A DNA stretch of 64,000 nucleotides, taken from Paraburkholderia phytofirmans PsJN (GTDB lineage: Bacteria > Pseudomonadota > Gammaproteobacteria > Burkholderiales > Burkholderiaceae). The notes under the pieces are model-generated. The model saw only the letters and a program-made list of their open reading frames with translations, searched no databases and had not been told where the DNA came from. Positions 35,704 to 46,193 of the stretch are shown piece by piece (the first letter of the stretch is position 1; every line of letters begins with the position of its first letter). Where the stretch lies: the NCBI RefSeq assembly GCF_000020125.1, contig NC_010676.1:1178001-1242000 (forward strand), read 5' to 3'. Position numbers and translations under genes: made by a program.

Positions 35704-36870
35704 TCAATGCGCGGACCCGGCAAGCGCCGTCAGAATCTTATAAGCAGCAGCCACCCGATCCTCGTTCGGGAAGTTCTTGTTGGCCAGCATCACAATGCCC
35801 AACTGCTTCTCGGGCACGAAAGCCACATACGCGCCGAAGCCGTTGGTCGAACCGGTCTTGTTGATCCACACGTTTGAACGAGGCGCGAGCGGCGGCTTGA
35901 TTTCGACCGCGGACGTCGCGTTCAAGACCATCGCCGATGAATTGCCCGTCAGCAATGTCTTCAGCGCGACCGGACACGCGTATTGTTCCCAGATCAGATC
36001 CTGGGTCAGCACACCTGCCTTGAAGTAGCCGGTGTGCGTGTCCGTGATCGCGCGCTGCAGCTTCGCGTCGAGTGGGAGCAGATTCATGTTGGCCTGCATG
36101 AAGCGCGTCATGTCGGCGGCGGTGGATTTGACGCCATAGGCTTCGGCCGACAGCACGCCGGGCGCCATGCGGATCGGCGCACCGTCTTTCTTGTAGCCTT
36201 GCGCGTAGTCTGGGATGCGTGCTGTCGGAACGTCGATATAACTGTTCTTCAACCCCAGTGCAGGAAACATGCGCTGTTCCATCAACGCCGTGAAATCCCG
36301 CCCCATGCTCTTTGCGGTAATCAATCCGAGCGTGCCGATGCCCGGATTGGCGTAAGTCCGGCACGTGCCCGGCGCGCAACTGGGCTGCCATGCCTTGAAA
36401 TACTGCATGAGTTCGTCGGTGTTATGGATTTCGTCCGGCACCTGCAAGGGCAGCCCACCGGGCGTATGCGTGCCCAGGTTGACCAGCTTCACGTTGCCGA
36501 ACCGGCTGCCCTGAAGCACGGGCAAATATTTGCTCGTCGTATCCGACAGGGCAAGATCGCCGCTCACCTGCGCATACGAAGCCAGCGTCGCCGTGAAGGT
36601 CTTGCTGATCGAGCCGAGTTCGAACAGCGTGTCGCGCGTCACGGGCTTGCCGGTTTCCGTCGACGCCACGCCGTAGTTGTACACATAAGGCTTGCCCTCG
36701 ACGATGACACCGACCGCCATGCCATGAATGCCGTCTTTCGCCATGAGCGGCTGAATCGCCGCGTCGACCGTACGTTTGATGCTGTCTTGTGTGGCATCGG
36801 CTGCGTGGCTCATGGGAGGGGCCAACGCAAAGGCCACGGTTGCCGTGAGGCAGAGGGCTTTGAACTTCAT
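35704..36870 (-). CDS. class C (AmpC-type) serine beta-lactamase
   Basis: A 388-residue periplasmic protein with a signal peptide (about residues 1-23, MSHA-AD). All three AmpC motifs are present: Ser87-Ile-Ser-Lys90 (SxxK nucleophile), Tyr173-Ala-Asn175 (YxN) and Lys338-Thr-Gly340 (KTG). The length and motif spacing match class C beta-lactamases. No divergent ampR gene is present, so inducible control of the usual kind is not evident. It sits between betA and the cupin and lysozyme genes, outside the betaine pathway. Activity on particular drugs cannot be read from sequence. Confidence 0.9.
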   Translation of the reverse strand: MKFKALCLTATVAFALAPPMSHAADATQDSIKRTVDAAIQPLMAKDGIHGMAVGVIVEGKPYVYNYGVASTETGKPVTRDTLFELGSISKTFTATLASYAQVSGDLALSDTTSKYLPVLQGSRFGNVKLVNLGTHTPGGLPLQVPDEIHNTDELMQYFKAWQPSCAPGTCRTYANPGIGTLGLITAKSMGRDFTALMEQRMFPALGLKNSYIDVPTARIPDYAQGYKKDGAPIRMAPGVLSAEAYGVKSTAADMTRFMQANMNLLPLDAKLQRAITDTHTGYFKAGVLTQDLIWEQYACPVALKTLLTGNSSAMVLNATSAVEIKPPLAPRSNVWINKTGSTNGFGAYVAFVPEKQLGIVMLANKNFPNEDRVAAAYKILTALAGSAH

Positions 36871-37024
36871 CTCTCGCGTTTCCTTGAATGTCTGTCGGCG
36901 GGCGCTCCAAAAGCTTCCTTGAAACGCCTTGAGGCCGCACTATCCGGCTTTTGCCAGACACTGACAATCGACGATAAGTTGCGCGAGGGTAAAGAAAATC
37001 TTATGCGCGAACAAGGGCGTCAGG

Positions 37025-38710
37025 TCAAACCGTCGCGCTCTCCTGTTTTCTCGACGCCACGCCATTCGCCACGAAGTAGGGCGTGTCCACTCGCGCCAGC
37101 GGTTCGCGTCCATGAATCCGGTCGGCGATCTTTTCGGCCAGCATGATGGTCGGCGCGTTGAGATTGCCAGTCGTGATGCGCGGCATGATCGACGCATCCA
37201 CCACGCGCAGCGCTTCCATGCCGTGCACGCGCCCCTCGTTATCGACCACGGCCATGTCGTCATAGCCCATCTTGCACGAGCACGACGGATGAAACGCCGT
37301 CTCCGCCCGCATGCGCACGAACGTGTCGAGCTGTTCGTCGGTGGTCAGTTCGGCGCCGGGGTTCAGTTCGCGGCCGCGATACCGGTCGAGCGCCGGTTGC
37401 CGCATGATCTCGCGCGTGATGCGAATGCCGTCGCGGAACTCGCGCCAGTCGAGCGGATCGGCCATGTAATTGAACAGGATGCTCGGATGCGCGTTCGGAT
37501 CGCGCGACGTGAGCTTCACGCGGCCGCGGCTCGGCGAGCGCATCGAGCCGACGTGGGCCTGAAAGCCGTGCATCTTGATGGCATTCGAACCGTTGTAATT
37601 GATCGCGACCGGCAGGAAGTGATACTGAATGTTCGGCCACAGATCGTCGTCGCGTGTGCGGATGAAGCCGCCGGCTTCGAACTGATTACTCGCGCCGATG
37701 CCCGTGCCCTTGAGCATCCATTCGAGTCCGATAGCCGGTTGATTCCACCACTGTAACGCCGGGTAAAGCGAAATGGGTTCCTTGCACTCGTACTGGATGT
37801 ACATCTCCAGATGGTCCTGCAAGTTCTCGCCGACACCAGGCAGATCGTGAACGAGCGGTACGTCGAGTTCGCGCAGCCATGTGGAGCGGCCCACGCCCGA
37901 GCGCTGCAACAACTGCGGCGACGCAATCGCGCCGCTGCACACCAGCACCTCGCGGCGCGCCTGCGCATTCACCGCATTGCCATGATGCAGATACGCGACG
38001 CCGACCGCGCGCTTGCCCGAGAACAGCACGCGATCCGTCACGGCATGCGTGACGATGGTGAGATTCGGCCGTGTCTTCGCACGATCCAGATAGCCGCGCG
38101 CCGTGCTGGCGCGCCGGCCGTTCGCCGTGACCGTGCGATCCATCGGGCCGAAGCCTTCCTGCTGATAGCCGTTCAGATCGTCGGTGCGCGGAAAGCCGGC
38201 CTGCACACCGGCTTCGACCATCGCCGCGAAGAGCGGATTGTTGCCGGGCTTGCTGGTAGTCACGTGCACCGGACCGTCGCCGCCGTGGTAAGCGTTCGCC
38301 CCGGCATCGCGCGTTTCGGCCTTGCGGAAATACGGCAGGCAATCCAGATAGGTCCAGTTTTCTAGGCCGGCGTGCGCGGCCCAGCCGTCGTAATCGAGCG
38401 CATTGCCGCGGATATAGCACATGCCGTTGATCAGTGACGATCCGCCGAGCCCCTTGCCGCGCCCGCATTCCATGCGCCGGTTGTTCATATGCGGCTCGGG
38501 GTCCGTTTCGTACGCCCAGTTGTAGCGGCGTCCTTGCAGCGGAAAGGCGAGCGCGGCCGGCATTTGCGTGCGGAAATCGAAGCGGTAGTCGGGGCCTCCC
38601 GCTTCGAGCAGCAGCACGGTCACGTCCGCGTCTTCGGTCAGGCGCGAAGCGAGCACGTTGCCCGCCGAACCCGCGCCCACGATGATGTAGTCGTATTCGT
38701 TCGCAGCCAT
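37025..38710 (-). CDS. betA: choline dehydrogenase
   Basis: A 561-residue GMC-family flavoprotein. The FAD loop [17 protein letters not shown] lies at the N-terminus. The GMC signatures [20 protein letters not shown] and [16 protein letters not shown] and the C-terminal [10 protein letters not shown] with catalytic His are clear. It oxidises choline to betaine aldehyde at the membrane. The ATG at 38710 (MAANEYDY) follows GGAGAGG. It lies 11 bp after betB as the last gene of betI-betB-betA. Confidence 0.93.
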   Translation of the reverse strand: MAANEYDYIIVGAGSAGNVLASRLTEDADVTVLLLEAGGPDYRFDFRTQMPAALAFPLQGRRYNWAYETDPEPHMNNRRMECGRGKGLGGSSLINGMCYIRGNALDYDGWAAHAGLENWTYLDCLPYFRKAETRDAGANAYHGGDGPVHVTTSKPGNNPLFAAMVEAGVQAGFPRTDDLNGYQQEGFGPMDRTVTANGRRASTARGYLDRAKTRPNLTIVTHAVTDRVLFSGKRAVGVAYLHHGNAVNAQARREVLVCSGAIASPQLLQRSGVGRSTWLRELDVPLVHDLPGVGENLQDHLEMYIQYECKEPISLYPALQWWNQPAIGLEWMLKGTGIGASNQFEAGGFIRTRDDDLWPNIQYHFLPVAINYNGSNAIKMHGFQAHVGSMRSPSRGRVKLTSRDPNAHPSILFNYMADPLDWREFRDGIRITREIMRQPALDRYRGRELNPGAELTTDEQLDTFVRMRAETAFHPSCSCKMGYDDMAVVDNEGRVHGMEALRVVDASIMPRITTGNLNAPTIMLAEKIADRIHGREPLARVDTPYFVANGVASRKQESATV

Positions 38711-38721
38711 CGCGCCTCTCC

Positions 38722-40191
38722 TTAGAACACCGGTTGATACGGGCCGAGTTCGACCTGCACGGACTTGATGCGCGTGTAGTGTTCGAGCGTGGTGATGCCG
38801 TTTTCGCGGCCCACGCCTGACTGCTTGTACCCGCCCACCGGCATTTCCGCGGGCGACTCGCCCCACGTATTGATCCAGCAGATACCCGCTTCCAGCCGAT
38901 GAATCACGCGATGCGCGCGCGCCAGGTTCTCCGTGACGACGCCTGCGGCAAGACCATAAGCGGTGTGGTTCGCGCGCGCGATGGCTTCGTCTTCGTCGTC
39001 GAAAACGAGAATGCTCATCACCGGCCCGAAGATTTCTTCGCGGACGATGCGCATGTCGTCACGGCAGTCGGCGAACACGGTCGGCTCGACGTACTGGCCA
39101 CCAGCGAAATGGCCCTCGGTGAGACGCTTGCCGCCTGCCACGAGCCGCGCGCCTTCCTGCTTGCCACTTTCAATGTAGCCCAACACTTTATGCAATTGCG
39201 CGGCGCTCACCAGCGGGCCGAAGTTGGTGGCGGCATCGGTGGGCTTGCCCACGCGAATGCGCTTGACGCGTTCCAGCACCAGAGCCTCGAAACGGTCGAG
39301 CACGCCGCGTTGCACGAACACGCGCGTGCCGTTGGTGCACACCTGGCCGGAGCTGAAGAAGTTGGCGCTCGTGGCGATGTCGGCGGCGCGTTCCAGGTTG
39401 GCATCGTCGAACACGAGCAGGGGCGACTTGCCGCCGAGTTCCATCGTCACCTCTTTCAGCGACGACGCGCCCGCCATCGACATCACCTTCTTACCCGTTT
39501 CCACGCCGCCGGTGAACGAAATTTTCTCGATGTCCGGATGCGCGGCGAGCATCGCGCCGACGCGTCCGTCGCCTTGCACGACATTGAACACGCCTGCGGG
39601 CACGCCGGCTTCGGTAAAGATCTCGGCGAGTTTCAGCGCCGACAGTGGCGTGATCTCGCTCGGCTTGAAGATCATTGCGTTGCCGGCCGCGAGCGCGGGC
39701 GCCGATTTCCAGCACGCGATCTGGATCGGGTAGTTCCATGCGCCGATGCCCGCGCAGACGCCGAGCGGTTCGCGCCGCGTATAGACGAACGACGTGGGCC
39801 GCAGCGGAATCTGCTGTCCCTCGATTGCAGTGGCGAGCCCCGCGTAGTACTCGATCACGTCCGCGCCGGTGACGATATCCACCGCGAGGGTTTCGGCAAT
39901 CGGCTTGCCGGTGTCGCGCGTTTCGAGCGCGGCGAGTTCGTCGTTGCGCTCGCGCAGAAGGTCAACGGCGCGGCGCAAAATGCGCGAACGCTGCATGGCG
40001 GTGAGCGCGGCCCATTCGCGTTGGCCTTGTTTCGCGGACCGAACGGCGCGATCGACGTCGGCCGCCGAGGCCTGCTGCACGCTCGCGAGCGTTTCGCCGG
40101 TGGCGGGGTCGAGCGTGTCGAAGGTTTCGCCGCTGGTGGCGTCGACATAGCCTCCGCCGATATAGAGACGTTGCGTTGCGAATACCGCCAT
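38722..40191 (-). CDS. betB: betaine aldehyde dehydrogenase
   Basis: A 489-residue aldehyde dehydrogenase. The catalytic Glu in [13 protein letters not shown] and Cys in [17 protein letters not shown] are in place; [20 protein letters not shown] and [13 protein letters not shown] are typical of BetB. It converts betaine aldehyde to glycine betaine with NAD(P). It lies 42 bp after betI and 11 bp before betA in the same operon. Confidence 0.94.
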   Translation of the reverse strand: MAVFATQRLYIGGGYVDATSGETFDTLDPATGETLASVQQASAADVDRAVRSAKQGQREWAALTAMQRSRILRRAVDLLRERNDELAALETRDTGKPIAETLAVDIVTGADVIEYYAGLATAIEGQQIPLRPTSFVYTRREPLGVCAGIGAWNYPIQIACWKSAPALAAGNAMIFKPSEITPLSALKLAEIFTEAGVPAGVFNVVQGDGRVGAMLAAHPDIEKISFTGGVETGKKVMSMAGASSLKEVTMELGGKSPLLVFDDANLERAADIATSANFFSSGQVCTNGTRVFVQRGVLDRFEALVLERVKRIRVGKPTDAATNFGPLVSAAQLHKVLGYIESGKQEGARLVAGGKRLTEGHFAGGQYVEPTVFADCRDDMRIVREEIFGPVMSILVFDDEDEAIARANHTAYGLAAGVVTENLARAHRVIHRLEAGICWINTWGESPAEMPVGGYKQSGVGRENGITTLEHYTRIKSVQVELGPYQPVF

Positions 40192-40233
40192 GACTTGCTC
40201 CTTTCTGAAGATGTCGCCGCTCTGGCCGTGTGC

Positions 40234-40821
40234 TTACTCGCGCGATGCGAGGACCAGATCGATATAGTCGTTGGCCACGCGCAGCGCGGCTTTGGTGTCG
40301 AAGGGTTCGCCCGAGAGCGCGCCGCGCAGCCACAAGCCGTCGATCAGCGCGGCGAGGCCGCTCGCCGCACGGCGCGCCGCGGCACGCGGCATGGCCTTGG
40401 AAAAATCCGCGCACAGATTCGAGTTCAGGCGGCGCGTGTTCACGTACTGCAGCCGGCGCAATGGCGGCTTGTGCATGCTCTCGGACCAGAACGCGAGCCA
40501 GGTTTTCATGACCGGGCCGCTGGTCTGCTCGGCGTCGAAATTCGCGGCAACCACCGCGCGTAACTTCGAGCGCGGGTCCGCTTTCGCCGCGCGGCGCCGG
40601 CGCGACGTGGCCTGCCATAAATCGCGCAGCACGTGGCGCATGGTGGCTTCGAGCAAGCCGTCCTTGTCGCCGAAATAGTGGCTGACGATCCCGGTGGAAA
40701 TGCTCGCGCGTTGCGCCACCGAAGCCAGCGTGGCGCCCGCGAGCCCGGTCTGGTCGATCGTGTGGAGCGTGGCGTCGATCAACTGCGCGCGGCGGATTTC
40801 GCGCATTCCGAGTTTGGGCAT
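40234..40821 (-). CDS. betI: choline-responsive TetR-type repressor
   Basis: A 195-residue TetR-family regulator. The start [19 protein letters not shown], the helix-turn-helix [20 protein letters not shown] (about residues 28-47), followed by [10 protein letters not shown], and [21 protein letters not shown] match BetI. It represses bet genes and is released by choline. It heads betI-betB-betA and diverges from fdhA. A candidate operator lies 98 bases upstream. Confidence 0.93.
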   Translation of the reverse strand: MPKLGMREIRRAQLIDATLHTIDQTGLAGATLASVAQRASISTGIVSHYFGDKDGLLEATMRHVLRDLWQATSRRRRAAKADPRSKLRAVVAANFDAEQTSGPVMKTWLAFWSESMHKPPLRRLQYVNTRRLNSNLCADFSKAMPRAAARRAASGLAALIDGLWLRGALSGEPFDTKAALRVANDYIDLVLASRE

Positions 40822-40918
40822 GGTGCGGGCGCTATAGCTGGCGTTGGCTGCAGGCGGGCTGCCGACGACGAATGCGGCCCGCTCAACTGGATTCGAACGG
40901 CCATGGTAGGTTTTTTAT

Positions 40919-40936
40919 ATTGAACGGTCAATCAAT
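40919..40936. promoter_or_regulatory. candidate BetI operator
   Basis: ATTGA-ACGG-TCAAT forms a palindrome and is followed by CAAT, in the AT-rich centre of the betI/fdhA divergent region. The sequence resembles known BetI boxes (ATTGA/TCAAT half-sites around a short spacer). Its position fits repression of betIBA, and it could also affect fdhA. Based on pattern only. Confidence 0.55.
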
Positions 40937-41104
40937 AAAAAGTTGAATGCATCAGGGTAGGCAAGGGCTGCGCCCGTCGTGTCGGTTCCGGCCAAACCCA
41001 TGTCGCGTTCGGCACATGCGCCTGGTTCACTGGGCGCTACGCTCGTTGAACGGCGTGCTCTTTAATGAACCGGGCGCGCCGCTCACAAGACATGGAGACA
41101 GACA

Positions 41105-42304
41105 ATGAGCAGCAATCGCGGCGTTGTGTATCTGGGGCAGGGCAAGGTGGAAGTGCAGTCGATCGACTTTCCGAAGATGGTCGATCCACGTGGCCGGTCG
41201 ATCGGTCACGGCGTGATCCTGAAGGTGGTGAGCACCAATATTTGCGGCTCGGATCAGCACATGGTGCGCGGCCGCACGACCGCCGAAGTCGGCCTCGTGC
41301 TCGGCCATGAGATTACCGGCGAGGTGATCGAGGTGGGCCGGGACGTGGAAACGCTGAAGGTCGGCGATCTCGTTTCGGTACCGTTCAACGTGGCCTGCGG
41401 ACGTTGTCCGACCTGCAAGGCACAACATACCGGCGTGTGTCTGAACGTGAATCCGTCGCGCGCGGGTGGCGCTTATGGTTACGTGGACATGGGCGGCTGG
41501 ATCGGCGGCCAAGCCGAATACGTACTGGTGCCGTACGCCGACTTCAATCTGCTGAAATTCCCCGACCATGCGCAGGCGATGGCGAAAATCCGCGACCTCA
41601 CGTGTCTGTCCGACATTCTGCCGACCGGCTATCACGGCGCGGTGATGGCAGGCGTGAAGCCCGGCGCTACCGTGTATATCGCGGGCGCGGGTCCGGTGGG
41701 CATGGCGGCTGCCGCTTCGGCGCGCTTGCTGGGCGCGGCCTGTACGATCGTCGGCGACATGAACGAGGAGCGTCTCGCGCATGCGCGCAAGATGGGCTTC
41801 CAGACCATCGATCTGTCGAAGGATGCCACGCTCGGCGAGCAGATCGAGCAGATTCTCGGCAAGCCCGAAGTGGATTGCGCGGTCGACTGCGTTGGCTTCG
41901 AAGCGCACGGCCACGGCAGCAGCGGATCTCACGAGGAAGCGCCGGCCACCGTGCTCAACTCGCTGATGGAAATCACGCGGGCCGCGGGCGCGATCGGCAT
42001 TCCGGGCCTGTACGTCACGGACGATCCGGGTGCCGCCGATGCCGCCGCGCGCAAAGGCAGCCTGAGCATCCGCTTCGGTCTGGGCTGGGCCAAGTCGCAC
42101 TCTTTCCATACCGGACAGACGCCGGTGATGAAATACAACCACAATCTCATGCAGGCGATCTTGTGGGATCGCTTGCCGATTGCGGATATCGTCAACGTGA
42201 CCGTGGTGTCGCTCGACCAGGCGCCCGATGGTTATCGCCGGTTCGATGGCGGCGCGCCGAAGAAGTTTGTGATCGATCCGCACGGGTTGTTGAAGGCGGC
42301 TTGA
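41105..42304 (+). CDS. fdhA: glutathione-independent formaldehyde dehydrogenase
   Basis: A 399-residue zinc-dependent dehydrogenase. NICGSDQHMVRG supplies the catalytic zinc Cys, GHEITGEV its partner, CGRCPTCKAQHTGVC the structural zinc site, and YIAGAGPVGMAAAASARLLG the NAD loop. SRAGGAYGYVDMGGWIGGQA is typical of Pseudomonas-type FdhA. It oxidises formaldehyde to formate, which is needed because demethylation of betaine (GbcAB) and dimethylglycine releases formaldehyde. ATG 41105 follows GGAGACAGACA. It ends before a strong bidirectional terminator. Confidence 0.93.
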   Translation: MSSNRGVVYLGQGKVEVQSIDFPKMVDPRGRSIGHGVILKVVSTNICGSDQHMVRGRTTAEVGLVLGHEITGEVIEVGRDVETLKVGDLVSVPFNVACGRCPTCKAQHTGVCLNVNPSRAGGAYGYVDMGGWIGGQAEYVLVPYADFNLLKFPDHAQAMAKIRDLTCLSDILPTGYHGAVMAGVKPGATVYIAGAGPVGMAAAASARLLGAACTIVGDMNEERLAHARKMGFQTIDLSKDATLGEQIEQILGKPEVDCAVDCVGFEAHGHGSSGSHEEAPATVLNSLMEITRAAGAIGIPGLYVTDDPGAADAAARKGSLSIRFGLGWAKSHSFHTGQTPVMKYNHNLMQAILWDRLPIADIVNVTVVSLDQAPDGYRRFDGGAPKKFVIDPHGLLKAA

Positions 42305-42356
42305 TCGCGGCATGAGGTGGCGGCGGGGCTGCATGCGCGGTCTCGCGCAGCGCTAC

Positions 42357-42400
42357 AAAAAAACGCGTTGAACGGAAAACCGCTCAACGCGTTTGTTTTT
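42357..42400. terminator. bidirectional terminator between fdhA and the GbdR-like gene
   Basis: AAACGCGTTGA (42361-42371) pairs perfectly with TCAACGCGTTT (42384-42394), an 11-bp stem. It is flanked by an A run on the left and GTTTTT on the right, so it can act on both convergent genes. Confidence 0.85.
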
Positions 42401-42437
42401 GTGGCCGCGCAGTCAACCTATCAAGCAATCAGCCGCC

Positions 42438-43433
42438 TCAGGCCGCCAGCACCGGCACCGCAGCGAGCGACGGCGCCTGCTTGCGTCGTTCGCGCGTCGG
42501 CGCCGTGCCGAACGCGTCGCGATAGCTCTTCGAGAAGTGGCAAGCCGACTGGAAGCCGCATGCCATCGTGATGTGCATGATCGACATATCCGTTTGCAGC
42601 AGCAACTCGCGTGCGCGCCGCAAGCGCAGCGTCAGGTAGTAATGCGTCGGCGTCATGCCCAGATGCTCGCGGAACAAACGCTGCAATTGGCGTTGCGACA
42701 TGCCCGCGAGCCGCGCGAGTTCTTCGCGCGAGAGCGGCTCTTCGATATTGTTCTCCATCAGCGAGATCACTTCGAAGAGCGACTTGTTGGCCGAGCCGAG
42801 CCGCGCCACCAGCGGCATTTTCTGTTGCGCGCTGGTATCGCGCACATGTTCGACGATGAACTGCTCGGCGATCTGCGTGACGCGTGCCGTGCCGACGCGC
42901 GGCGCAATCAGGTTCAGCATCATGTCGAGCGGCGCGACGCCGCCCGTGCACGTCACCCGATCGCGGTCCACCACGAACAGTTCCTTCAGAAAACGCGTGT
43001 CGGGAAACTCTTCCTTGAGCGCCGACATGTTCTCCCAGTGAATCGCGCACGCATAACCGGCCAGCAAACCGGCGCGCGCCAGCGCATACGTGCCGGTGCA
43101 CAGGCTGCCGAGCACGCAGCCCAGGCGGGCGAAGCGGCGCAAGGCGGAGAGATGGGCCGGCGTGGTGGCGCGCTGCACGTCGATGCCGCCGACCACGAAC
43201 ACGATATCCGGCTGGCCGACGCATTCAACCGGCCCCGTGTCGACCGACAGACCATTGCTGGCCATGACCGGGCCGCCGTCGGGACTCACGATCGACCAGC
43301 GGTAAAGCGTTTGGCCCGTGAGGTAATTCGCCATGCGCAGGACTTCGATCGCGTTGGTGAACGCAATCATGGTGAAGTTGGGGACCGGCATGAATGCGAA
43401 ATGCGACAACGACGCCGTGCGATCGGTGGACAT
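42438..43433 (-). CDS. gbdR: GlxA-type AraC regulator, probable GbdR orthologue
   Basis: A 331-residue regulator. The N-terminal domain starts FAFMPVPNFTMIAFTNAIEV, followed by RMANYL, and has LGSLCTGTYALARAGLLAGY with the elbow Cys. The AraC domain lies in the last 100 residues (PLSREELARLAGMSQRQLQRLF, ACGFQSACHFSKSYRDAFG). GbdR of Pseudomonas activates gbcAB, dgcAB, sox and cbc genes in response to glycine betaine and dimethylglycine. This gene diverges from glyA and the dgc-gbc operon and is the best GbdR candidate here. The assignment is by layout and family resemblance; the other two GlxA-type genes are related. Confidence 0.8.
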   Translation of the reverse strand: MSTDRTASLSHFAFMPVPNFTMIAFTNAIEVLRMANYLTGQTLYRWSIVSPDGGPVMASNGLSVDTGPVECVGQPDIVFVVGGIDVQRATTPAHLSALRRFARLGCVLGSLCTGTYALARAGLLAGYACAIHWENMSALKEEFPDTRFLKELFVVDRDRVTCTGGVAPLDMMLNLIAPRVGTARVTQIAEQFIVEHVRDTSAQQKMPLVARLGSANKSLFEVISLMENNIEEPLSREELARLAGMSQRQLQRLFREHLGMTPTHYYLTLRLRRARELLLQTDMSIMHITMACGFQSACHFSKSYRDAFGTAPTRERRKQAPSLAAVPVLAA

Positions 43434-43875
43434 GAGAGGAATGATTCCTTCGAATCTGTAATGTCACGTCGCCGTGGGGAGCAGCGACTTCTTCAATTTT
43501 GAGGACTAGGGCAACTCCCGTGCCATCAGGCTAAACCCTCGGTTGGCGCGCCTTCGACGTGGATAGCTAAACAAGTAGCACCACAACGGAGCCGTAGCGG
43601 TCTGCCAGCGCACCTGAAGCGCGCACGACGTACGCGTGCAGTGCAACATGATCGCGATTTCAGCACGCTCGTTCGGCAAGTGGAGAGTGCGCGTCAGCGC
43701 CGACTTGTGAAAAAAGGACGTGTATGGCGGAAAAGGCAAAGAACGCGTCTGAATTCATAAATTGACAAGCGAGGCGAGCGTCAAGAATAGACGCAATGCA
43801 CACCGGTAGTAGCAGGGGCGAAGCAAAGCCCAGACGCGGCTTCCGGCCTTCCGTCAACGTCTCCACGGACCTTCC
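43434..43875. promoter_or_regulatory. divergent control region of the GbdR-like gene and the glyA-gbc operon
   Basis: About 440 bases without a supported gene. It should hold the promoters of both units and the regulator sites. TTGACA at 43762-43767 with GAATAG at 43785-43790 (17-base spacing) is a possible sigma-70 promoter for glyA, leaving a leader of about 80 bases. A short open frame near 43506-43739 on the minus strand has no support. Confidence 0.4.
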
Positions 43876-45150
43876 ATGTCGAACCCGAATCCTTTCTTCG
43901 AAGCAACGCTCGCCACGCGCGATACGGCGGTGCGCGGCGCTATTCTGAAAGAGCTCGAGCGCCAGCAGTCGCAAGTCGAACTGATCGCGTCGGAAAACAT
44001 CGTGTCGCGCGCGGTCCTCGAAGCGCAGGGCTCGGTGCTGACCAACAAGTATGCGGAAGGCTATCCGGGAAAGCGTTACTACGGCGGTTGCGAATACGCC
44101 GACGTGGTCGAAACGCTGGCGCTCGATCGCATCAAGCAACTCTTCAACGCAAAATTCGCCAACGTGCAGCCGCATTCCGGCGCGCAGGCGAACGGCGCAG
44201 TGATGCTCGCGCTGGTGAAGCCGGGCGACACGGTGCTCGGCATGTCGCTCGACGCGGGCGGCCACCTCACGCACGGCGCCAAGCCGGCCATGTCCGGCAA
44301 GTGGTTCAACGCGGTGCAGTACGGTGTGAATCGCGACACGATGCTGATCGATTACGAACAGATCGAGGTACTCGCGCAGCAGCATCAACCCGCGCTGCTG
44401 ATCGCGGGCTTCTCGGCTTATCCGCGAGCGCTGGATTTTGCACGGTTGCGCGCGATCGTCGACAGCGTCGGCGCAAAGTTGATGGTGGATATGGCGCACA
44501 TCGCCGGGATTATCGCGGCGGGTCGCCATCAGAACCCGGTGGAATACGCACACGTGGTGACGTCGACCACGCACAAGACACTGCGCGGCCCGCGCGGCGG
44601 CTTTGTGTTGACGAATGACGAAGACATCGCGAAGAAGATCAACTCCGCCGTATTTCCCGGCTTGCAGGGCGGCCCGCTGATGCATGTGATCGCCGGCAAG
44701 GCGGTCGCGTTCGGCGAGGCGCTGGAACCGGGCTTCAAGACGTATATCGACAGCGTGCTCGCCAATGCCCAGGCGCTCGGCGAAGTGCTCAAGGCAGGCG
44801 GCGTCGATCTGGTCACGGGCGGCACGGACAACCATCTGCTGCTGGTCGATCTGCGGCCGAAGGGCCTCAAAGGCAATCAGGTCGAGCAGGCCCTGGAACG
44901 CGCGGGCATCACCTGCAACAAGAACGGTATTCCCTTCGATACCGAAAAGCCGACGGTCACGTCCGGCATTCGCCTGGGCACGCCCGCGGGCACCACGCGC
45001 GGCTTCGGCGTCAGCGAGTTCCGCGAAATCGGCCGGCTGATCGTCGAGGTGCTCGACGCGCTGCGCGATCACCCCGAAGGCCATGCCGCCACCGAACAAC
45101 GCGTGCGCCGCGAGATTTTCGCGCTGTGCGAGCGCTTTCCCATCTACTGA
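43876..45150 (+). CDS. glyA: serine hydroxymethyltransferase
   Basis: A 424-residue PLP enzyme. [22 protein letters not shown], followed by [13 protein letters not shown], is the SHMT hallmark. The PLP lysine is Lys234 in [13 protein letters not shown]. It joins glycine and 5,10-methylene-THF into serine, both products of sarcosine oxidase, so it is probably a pathway-specific copy (like GlyA1 beside sox genes in Pseudomonas) distinct from a housekeeping one elsewhere. It is first in the operon, 18 bp before the M19-like gene. Confidence 0.94.
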   Translation: MSNPNPFFEATLATRDTAVRGAILKELERQQSQVELIASENIVSRAVLEAQGSVLTNKYAEGYPGKRYYGGCEYADVVETLALDRIKQLFNAKFANVQPHSGAQANGAVMLALVKPGDTVLGMSLDAGGHLTHGAKPAMSGKWFNAVQYGVNRDTMLIDYEQIEVLAQQHQPALLIAGFSAYPRALDFARLRAIVDSVGAKLMVDMAHIAGIIAAGRHQNPVEYAHVVTSTTHKTLRGPRGGFVLTNDEDIAKKINSAVFPGLQGGPLMHVIAGKAVAFGEALEPGFKTYIDSVLANAQALGEVLKAGGVDLVTGGTDNHLLLVDLRPKGLKGNQVEQALERAGITCNKNGIPFDTEKPTVTSGIRLGTPAGTTRGFGVSEFREIGRLIVEVLDALRDHPEGHAATEQRVRREIFALCERFPIY

Positions 45151-45168
45151 GTACGCCTGGAGCAAACG

Positions 45169-46140
45169 ATGAGCACATTGCACGACAACAGCATCATCAT
45201 CGACGGTCTGAACATTTCGAAGTTCGAGCGCTCGGTGTTCGAGGACATGCGCAAGGGCGGCGTGACCGCCGTGAATTGCACGGTCTCGGTCTGGGAAAGC
45301 TTCCAGAAGACCGTCGATAACATCGCCGAAATGAAGCAGCAGATTCGCGAGTACGGTGAGATTCTCACGTTGGTGCGGACCACGGACGACATCTTCCGTG
45401 CGAAGAAAGAGAACAAGACAGGCATCATTTTCGGTTTCCAGAACGCGCACGCTTTCGAGGACAACCTCGGCTATATCGAGGCGTTCAAGGACCTCGGCGT
45501 GAACGTGGTGCAGCTTTGCTACAACACGCAGAACCTCGTGGGCACCGGTTGCTATGAACGCGACGGCGGTCTGTCGGGCTATGGCCGCGAAGTAATCCAG
45601 GAGATGAACCGCGTCGGCATCATGGTCGATCTCTCGCACGTGGGCGGCAAGACGTCTTCTGAGGCGATCGCGGCGTCGAACAAGCCGGTGTGCTACTCGC
45701 ACTGCTGCCCGTCGGGACTGAAAGAGCATCCGCGCAACAAGAGCGACGAGCAACTGAAAGAGATCGCGGACGCAGGCGGTTTCGTCGGCGTGACGATGTT
45801 CGCGCCGTTCCTCAAGCGCGGCGCGGACGCGACCGTCGAAGACTATATCGAAGCGATCGAGTACGTGGTCAATCTGATCGGTGAAGATCAGGTCGGCATC
45901 GGCACCGATTTCACGCAAGGCTACAGCACCGAGTTCTTCGACTGGATCACGCACGACAAGGGCCGTTATCGTCAATTGACGAACTTCGGCAAGGTGGTGA
46001 ATCCCGAAGGCATTCGCACGATCGGCGAGTTTCCGAATCTGACGGCCGCCATGGAGCGCGCCGGCTGGAGCGAGACGCGCATCAAGAAGATCATGGGTGA
46101 AAACTGGGTGCGGGTGTTCGGCGAAGTCTGGAAGGTTTGA
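45169..46140 (+). CDS. M19 (renal dipeptidase)-like protein with degenerate metal site
   Basis: A 323-residue TIM-barrel protein of the membrane dipeptidase family. Conserved: His157 (VDLSHVGG), His178 (CYSHCC), Arg189 (HPRNKSDEQL) and Asp247 (VGIGTDFTQG). Not conserved: the N-terminal HxD zinc ligands (family DGHND; here DGLNIS at 12-17) and the bridging Glu (family GIEGGH; here GFQNAH with Gln91). A classical binuclear dipeptidase is therefore unlikely. An equivalent gene sits with dgcAB in Pseudomonas (PA5396 region), but its role is unclear. It lies 53 bp before the DUF5943-like gene. Confidence 0.85.
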   Translation: MSTLHDNSIIIDGLNISKFERSVFEDMRKGGVTAVNCTVSVWESFQKTVDNIAEMKQQIREYGEILTLVRTTDDIFRAKKENKTGIIFGFQNAHAFEDNLGYIEAFKDLGVNVVQLCYNTQNLVGTGCYERDGGLSGYGREVIQEMNRVGIMVDLSHVGGKTSSEAIAASNKPVCYSHCCPSGLKEHPRNKSDEQLKEIADAGGFVGVTMFAPFLKRGADATVEDYIEAIEYVVNLIGEDQVGIGTDFTQGYSTEFFDWITHDKGRYRQLTNFGKVVNPEGIRTIGEFPNLTAAMERAGWSETRIKKIMGENWVRVFGEVWKV

Positions 46141-46193
46141 TCTTCCAGCGCTGATGAAACCACACTCGCACACATAAGAAACGGAGCCTCCAC

